Positions 40,201-50,000 of a stretch of 64,000 bases of DNA are shown here, in pieces. The number at the start of each line of letters is the position of its first letter. Position 1 is the first letter of the stretch. This DNA comes from Nipponacmea schrenckii. Taxonomy: Eukaryota > Mollusca > Gastropoda > Lottiidae. The notes below the pieces were generated by a model that was given only the letters and a program-made list of their open reading frames with translations, searched no databases and was not told the DNA's origin. The position numbers were made by a program, and so were the translations under genes. Location of the stretch: positions 200,208 to 264,207 of the forward strand of contig CM060203.1 of NCBI GenBank assembly GCA_030562195.1, in the 5' to 3' direction.

Positions 40201-40605
40201 ACAACTAACGCTAAGAAGACTACGTCAACCTTAAAGAAAACGTCAAGATGGCTACGTAAACTACAATCAGGAGGGCGACGTCGACGTCAACATGGCGACG
40301 TCAACCTGCCGACGTCAAAATGGCGACGTCAACTAACGTTAAGAAAGCTACGTCGACGTCAACGTAAACCTGGCGAGGTCAACGTCAACGACATAAAAGC
40401 GACGTCGACGTCAAACTTGTGACGACAACTAACATCAATCAGGCGACGTCGCGTCATCATAGCGACGTCAAGAAACGCTGAGAAGGCTAGATCGACGTTA
40501 AAGCAAACCTGGTGACGTCAACGCCAAGAGAGCGACATCGACGTCATTCTTGTAACGTCAACTAACGTCAAGATTGTTACGTAAACTAACATCAAAATGG
40601 CGACA
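28241..40605. repeat. GACGTC satellite, block 3
   Basis: Over 12 kb of the GACGTC/AACGTT family, mostly in one orientation (phrases aactaacgttaagaaggc and aactaacgtcaagatggc). Two short patches are inverted: about 30,070-30,135 and 39,357-39,430, where gttagttgacgtcgcc appears instead. The full CRE octamer TGACGTCA is frequent within the phrase cttgtgacgtcaactaacg. I saw no gene; the many 60-86 codon open frames change with repeat phase. Confidence 0.92.
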
Positions 40606-41220
40606 TCGACAGAAGCCAAAATAGTCTCAATGAACTGAACAATGTGCTTTACCTTATCAGAGGGTAATCTAGCTTGCATATTAATACTATCAAGAATTAT
40701 TCCTTAATATTCTAAAACACACTGGCCCTATACATTTTTTGGTTGATAAAGGAATTTGTAAACGTCCAAAAATATAAAAAAAAACCAATATTGCCATAGT
40801 TCTTTCTGCACAAATAGAAGCTTTATTTACAGTTAAAAAATCATCTAAAAGATGAAAAACTGGATATATATTATTATTATTTGAAGCGATATGGACAAGC
40901 CAAAATATCAAAAATTCTAGTACTACTACGGCAACCAAAAACTAAACGTTCAAAGAAATAATATGATCCATTAAATTGAAAACAAAAACAATTCCACTGA
41001 CTGGGATGAATTGGAAGCAGTTTAAACGCATCTGAGATGGCCACTTTACAAAGCCAAGATTCAGAACCATGATTTTGAATAGAGGTAATAGCATCATCCA
41101 ACATTCATAAGTAGATAATTCTAATGGATCAACAAAGGTATCAAATCCTTCACTCAAACCATTGCAAAGATAAGGAACAAATTCTTGATCAGGATAACGA
41201 GAAAGTTCATGCTCTACGAC
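40606..41220 (-). pseudogene. DIRS-like retrotransposon reverse transcriptase fragment, frameshifted
   Basis: Read on the minus strand, successive frames give conserved reverse transcriptase blocks in the right order: LCKVAISDAFKLLPIHPSQW (first catalytic Asp region), FQFNGSYYFFERLVFGCRSS, then NIYPVFHLLDDFLTV with the catalytic Asp pair encoded at about 40,840-40,845, RTMAILV, RLQIPLSTKK, and INMQARLPSDKV near 40,640. The wording SDAFKLLPIHP and HLLDDFL resembles DIRS/tyrosine-recombinase elements rather than gypsy or LINE types (family knowledge). At least two frame changes break it. The left end joins GACGTC satellite at about 40,605; the right end runs into a T-tract at 41,256. RNase H and recombinase parts are not seen. 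Confidence 0.72.
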
Positions 41221-41255
41221 ATTGATATTTATTGGAGTAGAAGCATTACGGATTA

Positions 41256-42740
41256 TTTTTTTTTTTTTTTTTTTTTTTTTTTGGGAAGCTCGCTAGCCCA
41301 AACGGAAAAAGATAGACTATTTCTGTTTTCACCAATGGTTTTTATATGGGCTGGAATCAAAAATGAATATCTAACATGAAATTTTCGCTAAACCGAAAGT
41401 GGCTAATTGCATAATATGCAAATAAGATTTCAAGCTAGCTCGGGCCCTAATAGTCGCATCGGTCTGAAATTTACAGGATATAGATAGATAGGCAGCGCAA
41501 TTAAAACTACATCATCAAAATTTTTTGATCACTTCCGGTTTGGGCGTGGGGACTTCCGGTTTTTTCGTCTCATGTCGGGCGACCCTGCTTCCGATGTAAT
41601 TCAAGATTCTAAACAAAATCAGTATATTTTAGCTATACTAAATGATTTTAATCCCCTGAGATGAAGAAGAATTAAATTGAATGTTGCGCATGCGCAGTTT
41701 TCAAAAATGGCAAATTTTCTTAAAAATTTAATAAGTCCGCCAATTATTAACCGATTTTTATGATTTTGGTGTTTATCGAAACCTTGATACTTTATCTAAA
41801 AAATGTTGGGAACAGAATTTTGATTTTCGAATTTGAATTTTTTTTATGCCCGTTCGAATTTTTCGAAAATTTAAAACTCTATATCTCGTGACCTTGACCT
41901 TAAATGACCTTGACATTTGAGATGTAGAATGTCATTAACCTCAGCTGTCTATAGATGTGCTGATATTGCATGACAAATATTAACTTCCGGTTTTATAGCC
42001 CACCGAAATCTGACTATTTTGCAATTTTGGATGGTTATGTTACACTTTCGGGCTCTAATGTTCGGATCGATCTGAAATTTACAGGATATAGATAGATACG
42101 CAACACAATTAAAAATATATCATCAAAATTTTTTGACCACTTCCGGTTTGGGCGTGGGGACTTCCGTGTTTTTTTTTTATCTCATTTCAGGCGACCCTAC
42201 ATCCCGTGTAATTCAAGAATGTAAGCAAAAACAGTACATTAGCTATACAAAATAATTTGCATCCCTCGAGAAGAAAAAAATTCCAATTGCTAATAAAATT
42301 TATTTATTTTTTTGTAAAATTTTTGCATACAAATTCAAAAAATATCTCTTTATAAAGCTGTGAATTAGCAAATTATCACATAGCTTGAATTTTCTCTCTA
42401 TGTTAATTACAACCAAAGTTACAAAATAATGTTTAAATTTGAATATAGAGAGTTTAATATTCATGACAAATTGACATCTTACTACCTACTTAAATTTTAG
42501 TTTGGAATTTATGTAAATATCCTACCGAAATCTTAGACATGTACAAAAATCTAATAAGGAACTGATAGTAGAAACTTATAGTAGAAAAAATTGCCTATAT
42601 AGCGGAAAGTTTACGCTTACAATTGTAGGCTGAAAAGTACCGGAATTGAAAGCTAGCAGGTTAAAAGTTTCAAAATGTTCGAAATCCATGGGATAACGCA
42701 TAGTTGCCACGCTCGGAGCTGTTCACAGTTCTAGTTTAGA
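41256..42740 (-). mobile_element. Poly(T)-bordered interspersed repeat, copy A
   Basis: Starts with 27 T followed by gggaagctcgctagccca and ends near ctgttcacagttctagttta. Contains cacttccggtttgggcgtgg twice (about 41,525 and 42,130), preceded each time by gaaatttacaggatatagat, so it has an internal ~600-bp repeat. Poly(T) at one end suggests a poly(A)-tailed sequence inserted on the minus strand. It has no recognisable protein. Also carries tgaccttgacctt. Confidence 0.55.
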
Positions 42741-42825
42741 GTTATTGCTGGTCTGACTGTTAAAAGATGTATTACTATTTACACTCCCAGTACCAGTAGA
42801 TTTATTAGAAACTTTCACTTGAACT

Positions 42826-42872
42826 TAATTGAGTGGCAAATTAGAAATTTGAAATTTGAAATTAGAAATTTG
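42826..42872. repeat. Short inverted repeat between the two interspersed copies
   Basis: gagtggcaaatt and aatttgccactc form a perfect 12-bp stem around a ~22-base AT-rich centre of near-repeated gaaattt. Could form a hairpin. Function unknown. Confidence 0.6.
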
Positions 42873-42894
42873 CCACTCTTTGTTTTCATTAGAC

Positions 42895-43962
42895 TTTTTT
42901 TTTTTTTCGGGAAGCTCCCTAGCCCAACTCGAAAATGGTATAGAAATTTGGTTTGAAAAATACGATAAGATACGTACTGGAATAGAAAATGAATATATAA
43001 AACTAAAATTTTTACGCATCAGTAGTTAGTAATTGCATAATAATTATTGAATAATTGCATAACTTTGTTGCTAATTATCCGATCGCTTTGAAAATTACAG
43101 AATTTAGAGAAGTCGCCTATAGAAATAAAACCGCAACATAAAAAATGTTTTACCACTTCCGGTTCTTGCGTGAGAACTTCCGTTTTTTTAGAACCGCGTT
43201 GGGTCACCCAGCTTCCGGTGTATGTAAGAAATCAGTACAAAAGCTATACATATATACTATCAGGCATAATTAGAACCCTTTTAGAATAAAAAAATCCAAA
43301 CCGGAAGTGATACTTTATGTGTCATCACAGAACGGTAACATTCAGCAAAATTTTAATAAGTCCGCTAATTTTTATCCGATTTGTCCGATTTTGGTGTTTT
43401 TCGAAACCTTGTTACTTTATCTAAAACTTGTTGCGAACGAACAGAATTTTGATTTTCAAATTTAAATTTTTTTTAATGCCCGATTGAATTTTTTTGAAAA
43501 TTCAAAAGGCCAAATACAATGACCTTGACCTTCAATGACCCTGAATTTTTTCAAGTAGGATGTTCTTGACCTTAGCTATCCACACATATGCCTATTATGA
43601 TCGACAACAATTATATCAAATGACCTTGACCTTCAATGACCCTGAATTTTTACAAGTAGAATGTTCTTGACCTTTGCTATCCACACATAGGCCTATAATG
43701 GTCAACAACAATTTTTTTGTACCCGTTTTAGTTTTTAAAAAAAATTCAAAAGGCTATATCAAGTGACCTTGACCTTTAATTACCTTAATAATTTTCAAGT
43801 CAAATAATGTACTTGACCTAAGCTGTTCATAAATATGCTTATAATGGTTGTTAAAAAGTTTGTTTTGAGTGTTTAAAAAAGGCTATATCATGTGACCTTG
43901 TATCAAGTGGTCCCATAGGGGTTTTTGCCACTCTCAGTACTGTTTACAGTTCTAGTTTATTA
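42895..43962 (-). mobile_element. Poly(T)-bordered interspersed repeat, copy B
   Basis: Thirteen T, then cgggaagctccctagcccaa, matching the start of copy A. It ends with ccactctcagtactgtttac and agttctagttta, matching the end of copy A. It carries one diverged cacttccggttcttgcgtga block and four or five tgaccttgacctt segments. Together with copy A it has split the DIRS-like element. Confidence 0.55.
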
Positions 43963-44030
43963 TGATTCTTTGATTTGCACAAAAAGCACACATGTAAATA
44001 TTTACAGTTTGATCTATTACAACCTTTAAT

Positions 44031-44615
44031 TTAATTTATAAGTTTCCCACACATAGCAATAGAATACATAGTAGAACCACAATTGCCGCAAGAATTAACT
44101 CTAGGGCCGATACAAACCAAATTAACTCTAGGGCCGATACAAACCAAATTAACTCTAGGGCCGATACAAACCAAATTAACTCTAGGGCCGATACAAACCA
44201 AATTAACTCTAGGGCCGATACAAACCAAAGCTCTCAATTGAGAGTCTTCTTTAGACCAATCTTAAATTCTTATCTGCTAAGAGCATGGCACATTTAGCAG
44301 AAAACATAACTGTAGAAGTTTGGGCTGCGGCACAGGGAAATCCTACAAAACTTCAGAAAGGTTTTGCACACACTTCTTCAATAATATCTCTTAAATGCGG
44401 CGACAGCTGTACTTCAGTTTGATCATTGGGTTGATTAGACTACTAATTCGACTCCTCTTGGTATTCGTATGACTAGATATAGCACAATAGTCTGTGTTGT
44501 TTACATAAGAGTTTGATTGCAAATGGGCACTAAAGTTCGTAGTAGATGGATTTGCAGTAGATCTAATAGACTCTTTAACTTTATTCTTTTTGACTTAGAC
44601 GAAGTACATGTCGGC
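44031..44615 (-). pseudogene. Probable Gag region of the DIRS-like element with internal minisatellite
   Basis: On the minus strand, fragments read QLSPHLRDIIEEVCAK and SAKCAMLLADKNLRLV, followed by repeats of VCIGPRVNL and ending CGNCGSTMYSIAMCGKLIN. The last is a zinc-knuckle shape (CX2CX4-x-X4C) with Tyr where His is expected. The order (Gag upstream of the reverse transcriptase on the same strand) fits the element that continues at 40,606-41,220. Stops and frame changes show decay. The family assignment of this part is weaker than that of the reverse transcriptase. Confidence 0.45.
44095..44229. repeat. 27-bp tandem repeat, five copies
   Basis: Five near-identical copies of a 27-bp unit (aattaactctagggccgata, then caaacca). 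Because 27 is a multiple of three, the minus-strand frame stays open and adds nine residues (VCIGPRVNL) per copy within the Gag-like region. Confidence 0.92.
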
Positions 44616-46171
44616 CCACAAGGTTGACGTCTACGTGGTCCTCTTGACGTTAGTTGACGTAAGTCGATATTTAGACGTTCACGTCTGACGTCTTAACGTT
44701 AGGTGACGTCGCTTTGTTGATTGTTGACGTTAATTGACGTAGCCATAGTCGACGTCGCTTTCTTAACGTTAACGATGCAACTGACGTCGTCCTTGACGTT
44801 AGTTGTATCCATCTCGACGTTGAATGACCTAACATTAACGTCGCCCTCTTAACATCGCCAGATTGACGTCGACGCTAGCTGACGCTAGCTGACGTCGCCA
44901 GACGGACAGTCTTAACGTTAGTTTACGTTGCAATTGACGTCCCCATTGACGTAAATTAAAGTGGCCATCTTAACATAAGTTGATGTAGCCATCTTGACGA
45001 AAGTTGATATTTAGACGTAGAATGACGTTACGTTGACGTAGCCATCTTTTCGTAAGTTGTATTTAGACGTTGACGTCTGACGTCTTAACGTTGATGTCGC
45101 CTTAATGACGTCGCCAGGTTGACGTCTCTTTACATTAACGTTGACGTTGACGTCGCCAGGCTTACGTTGATGTCGACGTAGCCTCCTAAACGTTAGTTGA
45201 CGTCACAAGGTTGACGTTAAGCCTTTTTAACGTTGAATGACGTAGCCATCTTGACGTAAGTCGACAATTAGACGTTGAATGACGTGACGTTAACGTTATT
45301 TGACGCATGAACGTTAGTTGACGTCGCCTTGTTGACATCGACGTCGCAAGGTTAACGTAGACTTTGACGTCGCCAAGTTGACGTTAGTTGACGTTATTTG
45401 ACGTCTTAACGTTAGTTGTCGTCGCCTTGTTGATGTCGCCAGGCTGACGTCGCTAGGTTGACGTCGACGTCGCCTTTTTAACGTTAGTTGGCGTAGCAAG
45501 GTTGACATCGAGGTCACAGTCAGTAAATTGACGTTAGTTGACGTCTCCATCTTGACGTCGCCAGGTTGACATCGACGTCGCTCTCTTAACGTTGACGTCG
45601 ACGTCGCTCTCTTAACGTTTGTTGACGTCTTAACGTTAGTTGGCGTCACCAGGTTGACGTTAACGTCGCCAGGTTGACGTTGATGTCGACCTCGCCCTCT
45701 TGACGTAGCCATCTTGACGTTAGATGACGTCACTAGGTTGACGTCGACGTCGAAGCCCCCCTATTGGGGTTAGTTGGTCATCTTAACGTTAGTCGATATT
45801 TAGACGTTGACGTCTGACCTCTTAACGTTAGTTGACGTCGCCTTGTTGACGTCTCCAGGTTGACGTCACAAGGTTGACGTCGACGCCGCCCTCTTGGCGT
45901 TAGTCGACGTAGCCATCTTGACGTTAGTTGACGTAGCCATCTTGACGTAAGTTAACGTCTCATGTTTGGCGTCGACGTCGTTGTCTCAAACTTCACTTTA
46001 GATGATGGCGCGATTTTGACGTAAGTCGAAATTCTGACGTTGACGTCGCCTTCTTGATATAAGTCGATATTTAGACGTTTGTGAATGTCAACATTTCTTT
46101 GTTAGTTGACGTCGCAATTTTAACGTTAGTGGACGTCGCAACGTTGACGTCGCCTTCTTGACGTTAGTTGG
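44616..46171. repeat. GACGTC satellite, inverted block
   Basis: Same family as 20,653-40,605 but reversed: phrases read cttaacgttagttgacgtcg, ccatcttgacgtaagtcg and caggttgacgtcgacgtcgc. It ends about 37 bases from the NXPE polyadenylation signal. Confidence 0.92.
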
Positions 46172-46207
46172 AAGAAGAAGAAGATGGTTTACTAGCGACA
46201 CCAACAT

Positions 46208-46213
46208 TTTATT
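46208..46213 (-). terminator. Polyadenylation signal of the NXPE-like gene
   Basis: Minus-strand AATAAA, 16-21 bases after the stop codon. The expected cleavage zone falls at about 46,180-46,198, just before the GACGTC satellite. Confidence 0.6.
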
Positions 46214-46228
46214 TACAAATAACACAAA

Positions 46229-47022
46229 TCATTTATTACACACATAACCTGCTAACAACCGCAAATTTTGCCACACAAAATCGCCGGGTGGATGAATATC
46301 GTAATTCTCAAAGGCTGTACTCATGTCCCAGATATTTAAAAACCAGATTTTATCCTGAAATTCTGCGAGTTCTCTTTTTAATATATCCATATAAAGTTTC
46401 CCGTGAAATATACTAAACGATCCTGAACACCTAGATAAATAAAACACGTGGGGCGATTTAATAGCTATATGTACGTCTTTATTTCTCTTTAAAGCGTTTC
46501 GGATCGGAATTTTTAGAGATCGAATCCTGTCAATAAAAAATGAATAATGTATTCTCATAAAATGAGCATAATAATGAATGATGAAAACAATACGCCCAGA
46601 GCTCGGGGTTTCGTTTAATAGAACAGCTGCCGGTTTTAAGTTGGTTTTCCCATCAGGCGTTTTAAAACCCTCCTCAAAGGGGAATTCCTGAACTGCCCAT
46701 GTAAGACTAAAATTATACTGAGGAACCTGACAATGAGATACACCGTACCACTTCCGTTGTTTCCACTGGGCTGTAGTCTGTTTACATTTAAAAACACTCT
46801 GTATATAAGTATAGTACTGACGAACGGTGGAATCCCCAAACGCTATCAAAGTTGTGTTTCTTAAACATGTTAAAAAGTTTATTTGGTTGACAGGATTGTG
46901 GCATTTGATATGTTCCCATCCTTTTCCGTTGAAAAACCCTGTAGGCTGAATCATATTCCAGGTTTCTCGACGGGGTAGCTCGGTACAGTCAATTTTATTT
47001 GGTCTGGGTTGAAATGTACGAC
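46229..47022 (-). CDS. NXPE-like gene, exon 5 (C-terminal esterase-like domain)
   Basis: Acceptor TTTATTTTCAG, then GT completing a Gly codon. Encodes residues 348-610, from RTFQPRPNKIDCTELPRRE to VCNK. Contains the GDS motif (Ser411) and D-x-H near the C-terminus (Asp588, His590), as well as WFLNIWDMSTAFENYDIHPP. The stop is TGA at 46,229-46,231. Confidence 0.92.
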
Positions 47023-50000
47023 CTGAAAATAAATATGAAAGATTGAGACCTGCAAATGCATGTACAAATTATACACACATATTTATGACTTTATTCAACG
47101 TTAATCCACGCCGACATCTTGTGGTTAATCGACGTAGCCATCTTGACGTTGGTAGATGTTGAAGTCGGTATGTTGACGGTAGTTGATTCACTATTTTGAA
47201 GTTAATCGACGTATCCATTTTGACAGTAGTCTTTAAACACCTGTGCCAAATTAAAGGTGTGCCTAAATGACATTGTATCCAAGGCCTGTATCGATGTATT
47301 GACTTACTCGACATCGACATCTGGAAGTTAGTTGACGTCGACATCTGGTCATTATTTGAAGTTATGGTAAGCTGAAATCAAACTGTCGCCTGTGTGAAAT
47401 ATTGAACTAAGAAGAAAGTAATGGTATTGTTAGACTTCCTTCATTGTAATATATATATACATATAAAAAATGTTCACGACCCCCCCCCCCCCTCCCTACA
47501 TGTATATATATATTGTAGGCCCCACTCCAACCAAAACAATACATGGAATTATTTCATTTATTACCTGACTCTATTTTTATCTTGACCTGTGATGAAATCA
47601 TAATCTTTCTATCATGACTGAAAAATAAAATATGACGAATTACTTATATTAAAATATCGACAGTATCGTGGGAATTATTGACAGGAAACCATTGTCTACT
47701 CTATTAATATCCTCATTATCAATATTACAGATTAGTTACCGCGGCCATAGTTCGGAACATCTGCCTTTATTCTAGTCTGATGGCTATTTTAACAGTTGTC
47801 GGTTAGAATGGATGCCGAATTAAAGCGTTGCCGAAGATTGTAACTATGTTATTTAAATCCAAATATTTCCGTAGACATAAATTATTAACCAATATTTACC
47901 TTATAAACGTTTTATCCAGAGCCGGAGACAGTGGTATATAAACATAATCATAATCTTTAGCGAAAACAAAATCATTACATGTCAAATTTTCATTAAACGG
48001 TTTTCCACAATACCAGCCAAAACCATAATTTGTCTCTGTTAAATTACAGATAAGTTGATATCCAGGGATAACAGAGAACATAGAACAGAGAGTAAACTCC
48101 TTCGTTTTCCCTTTTATAAAATGTCCAACATAGAAATTGATAGATCTGTATTCTCGTCCCAAATGAAAATTAAAAGCGTTTGCCTCCCTTGAAAAGGGCA
48201 TGGCTCCCACGATGATTGCATCTCCTTCCCATAATGCTCTTAATGTAGCTACGTAACTTCCGTTTTTTAGGTCCACCACTTCCGCACTACTTGCTCGCTT
48301 TGGACCATTAACAGATTTCATCCAAACCATAATGAAATCAGCACCAACACTCCGCTGTTGTCCGGTTCCATCCTTCACATCGACTCGCACGTTAATGGTA
48401 TCACCGACCTTGTAGATTTTGGAGGAATCTAATAGAATCAACTTGGACAGTTTGGCACTAGACGTTTCGCTTATATTCACCAAAGGCTCCACATCTAGGA
48501 GTTCCTTCTCGATAGGTAACAGAGGGGCTGTGATTGGCGGAAATGTTCCCAACGCACTTGCCAATGTTTGCTTTTCAAAAACCTCCAGAGGAAAACAAGA
48601 GCACCCCGGATTTCCACATTGTTTAAGTCCAATTTGATTTTGAAGATCCTTTAAACAATGTTCTCTTTTAAACTGATGTCGACAGCCACTTGGTCTTGGG
48701 GAATTATAAAGTATGGGTTTCTGTGGTTTAATTTTAAAATGGATCACATTCTTCTCAGCTTCTTTCTCTAGCAGCGGACTGAAATTATACACAATATCAC
48801 AGATGTAGTGAGATTGGTGGTAAACAATTGTACGCATTATATCCAATAAGTATACGGTACAAATAAAATATCTTAATGTTCTAAAACTATATTCATGATT
48901 AAGCTAATAATTATAGGCAATGTAAAAGACTGTGCAGCGAGGATAAATGGTACAATGTTTCTACATAAGCCAACTCTTTTGTTCAACTATTCAGAAAATG
49001 TATTTCTATCAGACCGTAATTAACTAAACAGAATAATGGAAGTGAGAAGTTAGGTTTTTTATTCACGTTTAAAAACATCCTTCAACCTACATAATTATGG
49101 TTCAGAAATGGCTTTTAATTTGATTTGAAGGCTTTGTTTTAAATTCAATAGCCTTTTTTAAAAAAATATCTTGGAGATTCAAAATGGTTGGTGTAAAATA
49201 AATGAAAAGTTTTGTATGTAACTATACGTTTCTTTCAATGAGTATATAGTTACAATGAATAACATTCATACAAATTGTAGCCTATATTTATTCATGTAAA
49301 TTTCTTTTCACTGAAACGTTGACCGTAACCTACTTAAACTGTTTCAATGTTACCTCAATACAATAATTGTTCACTTTTAACCTAATCCTTTATACCAAGA
49401 ATTGTCCATTCTTAACTTATGACCCAAAACTTGTTTAATCGTAAAGATATTTAAAAATATTGTCACAATGTCAACGTATTCAAGTGTTCCAGTGAATATA
49501 TAAAAGTATGGAAGCTACTCACATTAATGGTAGAAGAATTTCTCTATTAGAATTGTAATAAACACCAATCACAGTAATAACACCGACCGCAATCAGAATA
49601 ATCGTTAGTTTTTTTAAACCTAAAATAGAAATTACATTAAATAGGAGATTTACGTCGTACCCTCTACTATCACTTGATAGAAAACATTAAGATGGGAAAC
49701 CCTATACTACCACTTGATAGAAAACATTAAGATGGGAAACCCTATACTATCACTTGATAGAAAACATTAAGATGGGAAACCCTATACTATCACTTGATAG
49801 AAAACATTAAGATGGGAAACCCTATACTATCACTTGATAGAAAACATTAAGATGGGAAACCCTATACTACCACTTGATAGAAAACATTAAGATGGGAAAC
49901 CCTATACTACCACTTGATAGAAAACATTAAGATGGGAAACCCTATACTATCACTTGATAGAAAACATTAAGATGGGAAACCCTCTACTATCACTTGATAG

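Noticed and set aside
41185..41379. Plus-strand open frame with a run of Phe
   Set aside because: The Phe run is the 27-T tract bordering the interspersed repeat.
42700..43962. Helitron 3' end (CTAG-T after a small palindrome) for the interspersed repeats
   Set aside because: The hairpins are only 4-8 bp, no matching TC 5' end was found, and the T-tract at the other edge argues for retroposition.
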